Part shown: positions 12,683-23,290 of the stretch, in pieces | Numbering within the stretch: position 1 is the stretch's first letter | Layout of the letters: each line of letters begins with the position of its first letter | Origin: Thamnaconus septentrionalis | Lineage: Eukaryota; Chordata; Actinopteri; Tetraodontiformes; Monacanthidae | Reading direction: 5' to 3' | Assembly: GCA_009823395.1 (NCBI GenBank) | Contig: CM020517.1 | Location: 15,164,001 to 15,228,000, forward strand | Length of the DNA: 64,000 nucleotides | Notes under the pieces: model-generated | Seen by the model: the letters and a program-made list of their open reading frames with translations, nothing else | Database searches by the model: none | What the model was told of the DNA's origin: nothing | Made by a program: the position numbers and the translations under genes

Positions 12683-15600
12683 CACGAGAAGGCATGAGAG
12701 CACAGAATGAGTGTAAACACCACAAAGACCTGTCAGATGGACTTACAGCAAAGAGAGAGAGGGGGGAGACAGGGAGAGGGGAATGGGGGGGTGAAGACTG
12801 AAATGGATACAGGAAAACATACACAGCGTGACAAGACCACGCGCCCCTGTACACTCGACTTGGTCGCAGCGTCATGCATGGTTGTACATGAGAAAGTTGT
12901 TCGGCTCAACAACTTTGATCAACTGAAGTGATTTCCATGTACAGTGGGGACCACACACACAGCAGTGACAAACATATTTTAAAATGATATCCTTTTTTTT
13001 TTCCAGCAGCAATGTTGAGTAATAACAGCAGGTTGATATTATTCACCGAAGCGTGTTGGTTACTACCTGTCGATGGCATGCATGAACGCTGTAGAGCAAA
13101 GTGTCCGTTTATTCACTGACTAACTTCAGCGTCTTTGTGTTATGTGTCGTGCAAGTTAGCCTCCTTTCCAAAAGCCGACAAAATGAAGAAAAAAACAACT
13201 AACCAGGGACACATTTGGGAAGATATTTGGTGAGATACAAGGTCCCGTATTAAACCTATTTGTGGTCTTTAGTTTTCACCTCAGACTCCAGTGGCCTCGC
13301 ATGAATGATTGTCAAAAACTTGTGGAGATCTCAAGAGATCAACATAATTAGCCCTCTGTTTACAGCCTGCTTAAGCTTCCTGATGAAGCTTCCAGTTTGT
13401 AGTGTATTTGGAAGGGGACAAAAAAAGGCAAGGCTGTTTCAGAACGCCTTGCTGGGAGTGTGGTCACTAACCAAGGACCTTTGTGATGCCCTTTGTGACA
13501 TCACAAAGAACATATTTTCCCAACTACTACTGTTTTTCCACACACTTTCACATACACATATTCCTTATTGTTACAAAGCATTTCTATAGTGAATTTCGCA
13601 TAATACGGGACCTTCAAAATTGCAGAGAAGTTTAGCGGAAAGTCCCCCTGCACTTGTGAGTACTACAATGTCAACACTAGCTTTTACTGGTGACATGCAT
13701 ACGTAAAGAAAATGATCATGCATTACGACTACAGGGCATTTGCAAGCGGTTTCGGGTGAGTCACTGCCGCTGGAAGCAAGAATATCATTGTAAAATACAC
13801 TCTCAGCAGGAGGTCCCAGTGGGACACACTGACGGAACAGGCACATGACAAACAGGAGCCCGGTGGATGATGGAAAACTGGGATTGGAAGGTCACCAACC
13901 TGGCACATCAACTCAAGAGGCCCCGCCCGCGGTGGACTGCATTTCCCCCTGAGTTCTCCACCAGTACTCAGCGGCAACACCGAACGGCAAAGGAGGAAAT
14001 GCGCGCGCCTGTGCTTACCCGGCGTGGAAAAACGATCGGGAGGGTAGCAAAAAAAGCAATGGATGCGGATCGTGAAAGAAAAATGGCTCAAGGTCGCGGC
14101 GCACCTGCTCCTCTCCACCGTTTTGAGCGGTGACATTCTCTCAGAGCACCCGTCCTCCTGCTTTTGTAACACACTGGAGGAACAATGGTGGCTTTTGTCA
14201 ATGTAACAGTTCTTCGCCGTGTTCTCCGGGACCCCACGGGCGATCTCACTGGATGGAAATCTGTTTCATCAGTTCACAATGGACGCATCTGGCTCCCAGG
14301 GGCCAGAGTCTGGCTACTGTTCCATTAGTTAACCTCAACCTCGAGCCAGCTCCCCTGGCCTGTGCTCCTGCCAGCGGAGAGACCGTGAGGTGGAGGAGAG
14401 GGAGGAGGAGGAGGAGGAGGAAAGAGCACCGACTTTCCCAAAGAGGCAGAACAGATGCCAAAGTAATTCCGCAACATGTGCTGACATTAAACATTACTGC
14501 ATATTAACTTTCCAGTTGTACTGCAGCTCAGCGTTTTTTTGCGTGTGTGTGTTTTTTTTCTTGCAAAGTCCCGCAAAGAAGCCCGAGAATGGCTCTTTGT
14601 CTCGATGCTGTCCCAGGATTAATTGGCTAGTCTCGAATTTCATCTTTCCATTCCGTCTGCGGAGATATGTGAGAGTGGACGATTTACTCCTCTCCCTCTT
14701 GCCAGGGAGCTTTCAAAGAAGAAGGGGGGGGAAAATCAGAAGTTTCCACACCATATTTCCCACTGTTTTGTCTGAAATGTTAGGATATGAAACTATTTTG
14801 AGCTCTTTCTTTCGCTCTCTGAAGGCTACTGGCGAATCGTTGATGCCGGGTCAGCTCTTGCGACTCGTAAAACCAAAAGCATTTAACGGTTACAAAATCA
14901 AGATTGGGGAAAAAAAAAATTCAGCCAAAACAAAAAGCATTTTTCTCCTCTTCTTGGGTGCTTTTGTGAAAATGCTTTCCATCCTTTAAAGAAGTCACTG
15001 TGAAGAAGTCAAACTCGGCCAGTGTTTGTTTTGAGTCATTCGAACATTAAAAGCCGTTCAGACGTTTTGATGTTTTCACATTATTATACCATTATGTTGT
15101 TTCACGACTAATTAACTGACTTGAAACATGCCATTTTCTGTTTGCTCTTCCAAAATTTCACAAGCTTGCCACCATTATAGCTGATCTTGCATCTTGATGC
15201 CTAATTAGGGGAACTTGGCGATTCTCCAAAAGGCGCCTTGAAAGTGCAGAGGCCTGCTGTCGTAAAATTGTAACAACAACAGCTTTAAAATTTATAGGGG
15301 GACATTAAGCCGTGAAAAGACTTTTGTCTCTATGCTCTGCTCTGCTCTTTCATGCATTTAACTGAAGACTGGAAACCAAATAAAGCACAGACCCAGTGGT
15401 TTTTTGTTGTTTTTTTACCTTTGTTAAATGTGATTAAGGAAATTGCTCCTTAATGAGAACCTAAATACAAGTTAAATGACATCCGGATCTTGACTTTGCT
15501 TCTGAGCCTGCGAGGCCTCTCGACAAATAAAGCTTCAAGGTAACAGTCTGCAGTGAAAACCATTCACACCTATTCACAGCATTCATAACAGCATACACGA

Positions 15601-15863
15601 GAATCAAGAACTTTATTTCGTTTGATCAGTACATCGAGTTCACTGCGCAAGTCATGACTTGCATTCAAGTGGACAATGAAGCATCAAATTACCGTAATGA
15701 AAAACCAGCGAAGGGTAAAGACGAGGGGAGGAGGAAGAGGAAGACGAGGAAAGACGAGGGGGTTAGACTGAGAGTGCACGGCTGTCTTCCTACCTTGTGC
15801 GTCGACGGAGGACAGCAGCACGGCAACCAAGGCAGCCGCGGCCAGAGACAGCCCTGACTTCAT
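480..15863 (-). CDS. col12a1: Collagen XII alpha-1 chain, long form, 5' part (partial gene)
   Basis: Collagen XII is a fibril-associated (FACIT) extracellular matrix collagen that decorates collagen I fibrils in tendon, fascia, bone and muscle matrix. Coding exons in transcript order are 15863-15794, 11915-11799, 11707-11564, 10982-10929, 10212-9949, 9828-9664, 9472-9299, 9129-8839, 8734-8132, 7592-7314, 7228-6953, 6847-6575, 2805-2536, 1315-1049, 889-697 and 601-480. They give 3562 nt (1187 codons plus one base) in one open frame with GT-AG junctions. Domain order is signal peptide, FN3-1 (about 24-110), linker, VWA1 (129-329), FN3-2 (330-426), VWA2 (427-627), then FN3-3 to FN3-8 (628-1187). 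This matches human COL12A1 up to VWA3. Every exon junction is phase 1 except the one inside FN3-8, which is phase 2. VWA3, the later FN3 repeats, VWA4, the laminin-G-like domain and the collagen triple helix lie beyond the left edge. The start is chosen because the ATG at 15863 opens a clean signal peptide. Confidence 0.95.
2806..6574 (-). other. col12a1: col12a1 intron between FN3-6 and FN3-5 (3.8 kb)
   Basis: No exon is recognised. The intron holds a poly-A tract near 4424-4441, a short ggcta-type tandem near 3371-3392, a 13-bp perfect inverted repeat at 4851-4887 and a CA-rich run near 6032-6047. The stretch near 6327-6350 resembles a common teleost interspersed repeat, but it is too short to name. 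Confidence 0.6.
4851..4887. repeat. Perfect 13-bp inverted repeat (hairpin) in a col12a1 intron
   Basis: The arms tcactctgatatt (4851-4863) and aatatcagagtga (4875-4887) are exact reverse complements around an 11-nt loop. As RNA this gives a stable stem-loop in either strand. No function is known. Confidence 0.8.
6575..7592 (-). CDS. col12a1: col12a1 FN3-3, FN3-4, FN3-5 (one exon each)
   Basis: Three symmetric phase-1 exons encode one FN3 repeat each: 7592-7314 ([17 protein letters not shown]...), 7228-6953 ([21 protein letters not shown]...) and 6847-6575 ([21 protein letters not shown]...). The introns are 85 and 105 bp. Each repeat carries the Trp core and the TEY/TTY tyrosine corner and ends in a TT-acidic linker. 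Confidence 0.94.
8132..8734 (-). CDS. col12a1: col12a1 VWA2 domain (single 603-nt exon)
   Basis: One exon encodes a whole von Willebrand factor A domain. It starts [20 protein letters not shown], with an intact MIDAS DGSYS. It continues through [13 protein letters not shown] and ends [19 protein letters not shown]. Phase is 1 at both ends. The lack of internal introns contrasts with VWA1, which is spread over three exons. Confidence 0.95.
8839..9129 (-). CDS. col12a1: col12a1 FN3-2 (single exon)
   Basis: The 291-nt exon is symmetric in phase 1. It encodes [21 protein letters not shown] and ...[15 protein letters not shown], the conserved FN3 Trp and Tyr landmarks. It lies between VWA1 and VWA2, as expected for collagen XII. 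Confidence 0.93.
9299..10212 (-). CDS. col12a1: col12a1 VWA1 domain (three exons)
   Basis: The exons are 10212-9949, 9828-9664 and 9472-9299, separated by introns of 120 and 191 bp. The first holds the MIDAS motif DGSWS in [14 protein letters not shown]. The second holds the ITDGKSQD strand, and the third ends in [18 protein letters not shown]. The MIDAS Asp-x-Ser-x-Ser is intact, so metal-dependent ligand binding is plausible. Unlike VWA2, this domain is interrupted by two introns. Confidence 0.93.
10929..10982 (-). CDS. col12a1: col12a1 linker exon between FN3-1 and VWA1
   Basis: A 54-nt exon not covered by a long ORF. The acceptor tgtgtttcag ends at 10983 and the donor gtgagt starts at 10928. 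It encodes [17 protein letters not shown] plus split codons on both sides. Phase 1 on both ends joins FN3-1 (GQLT) to the [15 protein letters not shown] start of VWA1. The NAT sequon is a possible N-glycosylation site. Confidence 0.85.
11564..11915 (-). CDS. col12a1: col12a1 FN3-1 (two exons)
   Basis: Exon 11915-11799 encodes [21 protein letters not shown]..., with the FN3 strand-B Trp. Exon 11707-11564 encodes ...[13 protein letters not shown], with the FN3 tyrosine corner. The intron between them is 91 bp. Both junctions are phase 1. This is the first FN3 repeat in the family architecture. Confidence 0.9.
11916..15793 (-). other. col12a1: col12a1 intron between the signal-peptide exon and FN3-1 (3.9 kb)
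   Basis: No coding exon is recognised. It contains a poly-T tract at 12653-12675, a 376-bp terminal-inverted-repeat element at 13239-13614, and a purine-rich (gag)n tract around 14390-14422 that produces spurious ORFs. Confidence 0.6.
13239..13614. mobile_element. Non-autonomous DNA transposon (MITE) with 14-bp TIRs
   Basis: The ends aaggtcccgtatta (13239-13252) and taatacgggacctt (13601-13614) are perfect 14-bp reverse complements. The interior has no transposase frame. It holds a small palindromic ttgtgacatcacaaag motif around 13492-13508. I see no convincing target-site duplication, so the superfamily is left open; hAT-type is my guess. Confidence 0.65.
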
Positions 15864-15900
15864 GTTTGGCCCTGAAGGGGTCAGCAGCGCATCAACGGGA
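15794..15900 (-). CDS. col12a1: col12a1 exon 2: 5' leader, start codon and signal peptide
   Basis: The acceptor ctttccag ends at 15901 and the exon starts at 15900. The ATG is at 15863-15861, so 15864-15900 is 5' UTR. The 23 complete codons begin [17 protein letters not shown] and continue SSVDAQ, which is a hydrophobic signal peptide with a small-residue cleavage region. The exon ends in phase 1 at the donor gtagga. The split codon completes as Val at the start of FN3-1 (VEPPSGLKF...). Confidence 0.92.
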
Positions 15901-16930
15901 CTGGAAAGAAGCAAAGGGAATGTGATGAAGCTGCAAATATTTGCCTTCAGAGTGGGCAGACAAGACCCTGCAAGACTCAGACAGACAGACAGACAGACTA
16001 GGTGTGATTCACCGCTGCCTTTACATAACAAGCAGAGTGCAGCCAGGTGCCAATCGCGCCTGTTGATTAAACATTAGAGCCAGTATAAAAGGCCCCTATA
16101 ATGTCTTAGTTTTCCTTACTCATAAAAGCAATATCTCCACCCCACCCCACGTAAGAAAGCCACACCTTGCCGCCTTCCAGCTGATGCCTGCCTGCGCTCT
16201 GAGGTGGCGACTCACTGAGTCATAATTCTGCTGGTATTTAATAATGAGGGACCAGAGCTTTTTACCACATGCTCATCTGTTTGATCTCGGCTGCTTTCAC
16301 CCTGCAGCTGTCCTGCTCATTTCGGTGGCAACCTGAGAGGCTCATGGGAATGATCTGAACAGAGGAGCACACTCACTAAACCTTTCGGGTCCATTTAAAG
16401 TTAGTTTTAAAAAAAAAATAAAAAATCTCAAGTTACTCAATGGTGATTATGAGTCTATACTCAATGAGAAGCCATGTCTGTGTCTCGCATTTTCAGTGCT
16501 CACCTGTGAAGAATGAAGGAACGCCTTGGCTTCAAATATGCATGAACTTGTGGGGTGAAATACATTGACACTGTTCAATTTTTATCCTTTGTTGTGGACC
16601 TCGTCCAGCCCGCACTTAACGCAAAAATCCGAACTCTCAAATGCGGGCTGCGGGCTCCGCCTGGTGCCCAAGATTAAGCACTGCAGGAGAGGATCGGAGT
16701 CTCTTTTGGTCCTTGCTTGCCAAATATTTCGTTCAGCTCCAGTTATTTAAGAAGCCCAAGTCTCAGAAGACGCACGATATGCGCGTCTGCGTCACTATTT
16801 TCAAATACACTTCTCGCTATGATTGAAAATGCTAAAATTTGAAATAATTTAAAGAAAGTCGTTAAAATTATACCATTGAAACTATTTGCTATAATAGTAA
16901 AAATGTCGGGAATGTTATTTAGGTTTTCTT

Positions 16931-16934
16931 TTTC

Positions 16935-16969
<35 letters not shown>

Positions 16970-17015
16970 CAGCTTCTGACAATTTAAAAAAAAAAACAAA
17001 AAAAAAACAACTTAT
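16931..17015. repeat. Poly-T / poly-A low-complexity tract
   Basis: A run of T is followed directly by a long run of A and further A-rich sequence, inside the first col12a1 intron. It is self-complementary and probably length-variable. Confidence 0.85.
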
Positions 17016-17098
17016 TTTGTTTTTAAGAAAATGTGACTAACTTCTCCTAAAATCCCTAACTTGTAATCGCTGTGTAACAAATGGTCCCAGAAACTTAC

Positions 17099-17290
17099 TT
17101 GTGACTCCCCTTCCACGAGATGAAGCGCTCAGAGTGTCCTCCTGTGCAGACCTAGAGGAATGGTGCAGGAGCTGGAGCCCTTCTCTCCTCCTCTCCTCTC
17201 TGCGACTGGAAGCTCCGCCAGCAGATGCCCAAGAAGGAAGAGCGTCTCTCTCTCTCTCTCTCTCTCTCAGAGTGGGAAGAATCTTTCCAC
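17099..17290 (-). other. col12a1: col12a1 noncoding first exon and core promoter region (candidate)
   Basis: A strong donor gtaagt lies at 17098-17093. Its upstream sequence would splice to the acceptor at 15901, just ahead of the signal-peptide exon, across a 1198-bp intron. The exon contains a (GA)n/(CT)n tract at 17245-17268. A TATA-like ttaagt sits around 17300-17305 on the minus strand. The 5' end is estimated, not seen. Confidence 0.5.
17245..17268. repeat. (CT)12 microsatellite
   Basis: An uninterrupted CT dinucleotide run in the proposed col12a1 first exon. It reads GA on the transcribed strand. Confidence 0.9.
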
Positions 17291-17299
17291 CATGGGCTA

Positions 17300-19021
17300 C
17301 TTAACAGGAGGGAGGAGGTGAAGGGGCCGTTCCCGGATCTCAGTTTACCACCGTGCACGGTCCCCCCGACGGGATCCACGGTGCGCCACGGTTGGGAAAT
17401 GACTCGTTTTTTCCCCCGGCATTCCATCGGTCTGCGCGCTTTAACCGCTTTCCACTGCCAGCGTGACTGCACGGCATGGTGGCACATGTTCGCGGTCTAA
17501 GGAGGAGTGGTGGTGGTGGTGGTTTAGGTGCTCAGGTGACACAATTATCTCATTAACACATAGTACATTCAATTTTTGATCACCGTCTTCTCCAACGAAT
17601 CCCTTTCTCTTAATCGCCCCCAATTTATCTTATTTTCGCTTTGGTTTATTTGTTCTTGGTTCAAAAAATGCCACAAGCTTAATCAATGTTCGGCGGTTTG
17701 CTTCAAGGGTATTTGTCATACTGGACTTCATGGTAAATTCAACTTTTCTTGGGAAAGTCCGAGGCAGGGCGCTTTGCTTAACTGCCGCGAACTGAGGTCT
17801 ACGGTTGGTTTTTGGCGCCCTCTAGTGCTCAAAACAAAGAGCTACAATGTACTTGTATTCATTCGGCGATGTAAAGATGAAGGACAGGGGCTGTATTCTT
17901 GGACATGAACACAATCAAATACCTGACAAATGTCAAACTGAGAGAGCAAACAAGGCCAAAGGAAACCAAGCTGCCTTCCCTGGGCCTGTCAGCTCCAGTC
18001 ACTTTAGTTTTGTTGCACTTGGTTCAGTAATGAAAGGCAAACACCTGTATCAACTGCAACACGAGCCCCCAAGAAATCCATTCAGCACACTGTTTAATTG
18101 CATCTTACAAATCTCATAAAAACTCTTTTCCAATTCAATGTCCAATTTGTAACAGCAGAGTGGTTAGGAACTAATCCAGAGCGTTATTTTGGAACAGAAG
18201 ATGAGGTAAAAATGAGCAACGGAAATGAACAAATGTAACGCCGCTAAAGTGCATAGAATTTGATAAACATTGAGGAACACAGAAACATACCAAACAGGCC
18301 AGGCTGCAAGAACTGAGAAGTTCCGGCATTCAAATTAGCCTGAGATGCTGAACAGAGTTGTAGATATAGTCGTGGGATGCACAGTATACAGTTCCCATGA
18401 TTACTTTGTTTTCGGTTAACTGTGTAGGATGCTAAATAACTGGCTCAGTCCTATAATATAGCAAAATACTGACTAAAGACTCTCCTGAGGATAAATAGCT
18501 TCCCATTAAAATCAATATTTGCCATTATAGACGACACACATCCTATGTTGATGCTCATCTCCATCGCCAGAGGTATGCAACTGCAACACAATTATACATT
18601 CTTCAGCAGGACATATTACAGTACATCATATGGAGGGAACAACAACCTGCCAGTACAAACAACCATCCTTTCACAATCAAGCCGCTTGAAAACATAAAAT
18701 AAAGCCAAACGCGCTGCTAAAACAGACACTTTGATGACGAATAAATAGAAGATAAAACTTTCTATGAGAAAAGGAAATGACATTCTGAGCGGCGGACTTT
18801 GTAGCAATATGCGCAGAGGCTCTTTCATTTACCTGGGGGATGCCACGCGCATATTTACAGCCGTGGGACCTCGGACGCTGCAGTCTGAACGACAAACACA
18901 GAACAGCCGAAGTAATCGAGCCGACATCAAGAACGGGGCCTTCGAGCAGGGTCGCCCCGTGCATGCAGGGGCGGAGGGGGAGGGGAATGAAGGAGGGGAG
19001 GGAAGCGCGACGCGGGACGAC
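17300..19021. other. Intergenic region between col12a1 and tmem30a, including the tmem30a 3' UTR
   Basis: No coding exon is recognised on either strand. In particular there is no short mitochondrial-protein gene such as COX7A2, which occupies this interval in human. The right part should be tmem30a 3' UTR. The only poly(A)-signal-like hexamer I found for the minus strand is ATTAAA at 18098-18093, which would give a UTR of about 0.9 kb. Confidence 0.5.
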
Positions 19022-22000
19022 TTAGTTTGGAACGTCGGCGCTGGAGTTGCGGTTGTCGTATTTGTGGTGGATGATGAGCAGGACCACGCCCAGGAAGAAG
19101 CAGATGGAGCCCACCGTCATGTAGGCGATGCCCGGGAAGGGGTTCTTCCCTCCCATCCAGGAGATGGTGCTGAGGATCATCCGCTTGCGACCGTCGAAGC
19201 TGAGCACGGGGTAATCTGATTACACATGATTAAAAAAACAGGCGGCGTGAAACCCGAATGTTGCAAAAGCCGACAACACAAAAAGTGAACGTTCAAAACA
19301 CAGCACGGGAAATGTGTCTCATAATAGGAATCTGTGACAAAAAAACACGATAAAGTGTCAAAAAGTCCCTTGTTGATCTGAGTTTAAGCAAGTTTTACGA
19401 CTTTACTTTCTGCAGTTCATATTTGGACAGTTTGCTTCAAATAAACGTGTCCTCATTTCTGATTGTTAAATATTGGTTGGATGCCAGGTTTGACGTTGTA
19501 AGACAAATCAGATAAATCCAACAGCCAAAGAGGAGCCAGCAGGGACATATTTTCTGGCATGGGGTTGAAAGAGGACAACTTGACTGGATATTTGCATTGT
19601 AACGCCTGATAACTTCCATCTTTTGAGCCTTTACATTAAGAACAAACACACATCGGCTGCTGCTCTCATGGTGCAGGATCGAAGCAGACACAATAAGCTT
19701 GACGGTTTTAATTTGTGACCACGCGCCAAAGGATACTGTATGTGACGCTCAGGATGTAGTCGCCGCTGGGCAGCGTCGGCACCATGTTGGGCTTCTTCTG
19801 GATGATGCGGTACAGCTTGCGAAAGGTCGGCAGGGCGGCCGTTCGCATCCATACGATCAGGTCCTCGTTGATGAAACCGTTGTTGTCGGGATCCGACGCG
19901 TCCAGCTCGAACACTGGCTTCCTCCAGTTCACCGGCTTGCTGGTGCCTAAAAAGTGGGACCAAAAAAAAATAAAAAAAAAATAACACAAAACGTGTTGGT
20001 CGCTGTGAAGGAACTGCTGCCGAGTTAACTGGGATGCTGCTGCAGTTTGCTCGAATCACCTTGGAAAACCACGGAGAGGTTTGCGCCGCCGGCGGGGTTC
20101 CTGAACTTCACGTGCTTGTCCGTCCACCAAGCGATGCCCTTCTTCACCAGAGGAACTGCCGTCTGGTTGCCACTGGGATCGATGTAGTACAGCTCCAGAG
20201 TGTCTGTGGAGTGGAAGTGTAAAAAGTCATGACTGCAGCAGGACTTTTCATATAAAGAGGTTTTTAGAAAAGTTGACTTGCTCGCAGCCATGAGCCAGAA
20301 AGTCAATCATTAGGGGTCCAAGCACAAAGTGCTGGAAGTCTGTTGTTTTTGTCATTTCATTTATTTATTATTTTCTCCACTAAAAGTCAATGCAGCTCAC
20401 TTACATTTTAGTCAATAACTTCTAAAGCATAAGTGACAGAAACAAAAGAATGTTGTTTTTTTTGGAATTTCACATGAAACTGTTTATTTCTTATGATTTT
20501 TCAAAATGTTTCAGTTACAACAGTAACAGCAGCAGATTGCTTGATTGCAAGAATGACTGCCACCTGTGGAGTGTTACTCTCATGGGAGGTCTGACGCAAG
20601 GGAGTGGCATGACTGAAAAGCCGGTGTTTGAGCCAAATCCCCAGTGTACACTGAGCATCACTGTGAGTGTGGCAATGTAGTCATGAGACGTGTTCACTGT
20701 CTTCTGAAGGTCGCATCATGAAGACATCACATGCCATTTCTGCAAGCATTACTACATGTTGTTAGTATCACTGCCTAAGGACTGACTATGTTTCATCAGA
20801 ACCCTGCAAGTCTGGCTCTGGGTCTGTGTGTTTGCAGCCACGGCTCACCTATTTCACTTTCACTACATTGGGCAGCGCCTTCCTCTCGCCTTTCTAAGCG
20901 CATGTGTAACTTTTGCATCAGACAAAGAAGAGACAGACGTGAATTCAGACAGCAGCACTCTTGTGAACCGGCTGCAGTTCGTGGGAAGAGACGGGCCACA
21001 GAGCAAAGTCACAGCCCTCAGTAACCAGGTTCCACTCACCATTGAAAAGACTGTTGGCTATGGCTCCACATGGAGCAATGGGCAGGCCTTCACTGGTGCG
21101 GTAGGGTTCACATTCTTTGCTGGAGTTCTGTAAAAATTGAAAAAGAAAGAAAGAAAGAAAATGAGCCTGCTTTTGGGGGATTTTACCATCATCTCCTTTG
21201 GTAAAGACGAAGAACATTCAACTGCGTACCCTCAATGAAGTGCGGTCGCCATTCAATTGGCTGTCGTCCCTGGACTTCACATACCGCCTGTGGTTCTGAT
21301 AGAAGTTGGACAAGCCGTAATACATGAAGACATTGCTCTGCGGAGGAGAGACAGATGGGGAGACTGTTAAACATATTCAGACAGTAAAATCCCAAGAAAG
21401 AAAAACACACACACGTCTGTACACCTGCCCTTTGTAGTGCTACATCATTGATGACACTTCCACTTCAGTGGCCATGGAGGGCACAAGAATGTGGAATGAG
21501 CAGGAAACTGTAAACTGAGGGCTGAATGTGCTGTTTTCTAGAGATCTATAAAGTTTTCTGGTAATTAACCGTGAGAGGCTGTGCAACTCGAGACCAGGAC
21601 TCAAGGATGTTCAGCTGTATATTTTCAGACTACAACGATCAATGGTGGTAATGTGCCACGCAATCCTTTAGTGTGCCTGTCGTTGGGCTTAAAATAGACC
21701 CTAATGGAGATTTAGTGGCATCAGAACAGCTAACCCCCCCCCCCCCAAATCCCACAGGCACCTCACTTAGCTTTGAAACTGACACCAAATACCATCAATA
21801 GCATAGACATAATAATTTGCCGATGATCACCTCAAAAGGCTGTTTCAATGAGAAGGGTATTAAGCAGACACACGGCGTGGTGCTGTCCCAGCTGAAGTTC
21901 CTTGCACAGCTGTAACAGGGACTGGAAATGTCGACACCAGTGTAATCAATCTGAAAGACACAAAACAATGAATTACACCAGAAATGAACCCATGTCAAAC

Positions 22001-22840
22001 CTAATCACAAGCTAATGAGCCACATTGTTATACTACACTACCAGTCAATTGCATTATCTTTACAACTTTCTACACTGCAGAAGCATACTGAGGACACTGA
22101 ATATATGAGCAAGATTTAATTTAAGTATGCAGCAAAGAAAACACGTTAGCTAACTCTTAATATGCTTTTATTGTTTCTTCTATAATTCCATGTGTGTTCA
22201 CACCGAGTTTTGATGCCTTCAGTGAGAAACTGCAATGTCAATAGTCATGAAAATGAAAGAAAAACATTAAATTCGTAGGGTGTGTCCAAACTTTTGACTG
22301 GTAGTGTATATACGACTGCACGATATTCTCTTAGCTTTAAGATGACCAAGTTCTAGTTTAACGTTTGCAGCTATTTTGAACGCAGCACATCTTCACTGTC
22401 ACCAAAACATGTCGGTCTTGTGTTCAGCAAACTCGCCGAATGAGTGTAGTTGTTTCGCTTATTAACGCCACGTTAATTGTTTCCACACAAACATACATTG
22501 TTCCAACATATAAGGTTGTGTAGTCAATTAAATAAAATTCTATTAACGCTGGCCAGCTACAGTGCAGGTGCTGCAGACAGATTTGCGGTACCTCCAACTC
22601 CTTGATGTTGTTGGACGAGACGAACAGGCCGATGCCGATGGGGATAAAGATGAGACCGATCACGAAGAAGGCGGGCATGACGGTGCCAGCCGTGAGGATG
22701 GGCTGCCATGCCGGCAGTCTCTGCTGTTTGAATGCTGTGTTGTCCGGCTTCTTATTCTTCACAATGCCGGGGCCTCCGTGGCTCGGGGCTCCTGAGTGGT
22801 GTCCGTCCTCTTCCTTAGCGTTGTAGCTTGACGCCATCAT
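19022..22840 (-). CDS. tmem30a: Transmembrane protein 30A (CDC50A), P4-ATPase beta subunit
   Basis: CDC50A pairs with P4-ATPase lipid flippases, is needed for their ER exit, and supports phosphatidylserine/phosphatidylethanolamine flipping at the plasma membrane and endosomes. Seven coding exons join in frame with GT-AG introns: 22840-22592, 21950-21831, 21337-21230, 21127-21040, 20203-20060, 19946-19737 and 19215-19022. Total 1113 nt, 370 residues, close to the human length (361). Visible landmarks are [20 protein letters not shown] before TM1 (about residues 50-72), conserved cysteines in the ectodomain ([16 protein letters not shown]), [36 protein letters not shown], and TM2 in [20 protein letters not shown]. 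Sequons NFS, NSS, NQT and NLS are possible N-glycan sites. The start is the first of two tandem ATGs (22840) in good context. An in-frame upstream extension to 22918 exists but has no family support. Confidence 0.96.
21508..21590 (+). repeat. Dispersed ~80-100 bp repeat, copy 1
   Basis: The core gagggctgaatgtgctg...agatctat, followed by a gtgagaggc segment, is shared with copies at 37148 and 58063. It lies in a tmem30a intron. It belongs to an interspersed repeat family that I cannot name. Confidence 0.5.
22034..22308. mobile_element. Tc1/mariner-like non-autonomous relic in tmem30a intron 1
   Basis: The termini tacactaccagtcaa (22034-22048) and ttgactggtagtgta (22294-22308) are 15-bp perfect inverted repeats, including the TA target duplication. 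The right end runs gggtgtgtccaaacttttga into the terminus, a well-known end of teleost Tc1-like elements. The 275-bp element has no transposase frame. Confidence 0.75.
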
Positions 22841-23172
22841 GGCTGCACAATCCGCTTTGGGCAAAACACAATCGAGTGAACTCGGTTGCCGACGGCTCCA
22901 CGTCGACCCAAAAGCCACGAGTAAGAGGTAGAAATGTTACAATAAGGCGTCCAAGTGTCCGAACTAAAGCATTTATCGCCGGTCTTGTGCAAATATCCTC
23001 TCATTGAGTTTGTTTTCCCCGATAATGACGCCCGAGAGGAAAGAAGCCGGAAGTTCCTCAGCCAATCAAATTGTGGGACGTAAATTCTTTTGACGTCGTC
23101 ACAGAAAACCACGCCCCGTTGAGATGTCGGTTGAACTCGAACCAGCTCACGCAAGCACACGTCAGTTTTGAT
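22841..23172 (-). promoter_or_regulatory. tmem30a: tmem30a 5' leader and proximal promoter (copy 1 of a duplicated segment)
   Basis: A CpG-containing, TATA-less upstream region. Readable motifs are an ETS-type ccggaagttcc (23047-23057), a CCAAT box in gccaatcaa, a near-perfect CRE tgacgtcgtca around 23091-23101, and a GC-box-like cacgcccc. The duplicated unit covers 22877-23172. Confidence 0.6.
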
Positions 23173-23290
23173 GTTTGTTTGTTGTTGTTTTTATTCATAT
23201 AAGGCACTTTTTAAACAGCGGGAACATTGCGTTTTACGGAATGTTTTGACTATTTTGTTGCATTAAAATTTTACAAGAAAATATTAAAAA

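Noticed and set aside
14390..14989. 199-codon plus-strand ORF beginning [13 protein letters not shown]
   Set aside because: It starts in a (gag)n low-complexity tract within a col12a1 intron. The remainder shows no domain and there is no splice support.
22841..22918. In-frame upstream extension of tmem30a (26 extra residues)
   Set aside because: The extension has no similarity to the CDC50A N-terminus. The ATG pair at 22840-22835 gives the family-like [12 protein letters not shown] start.
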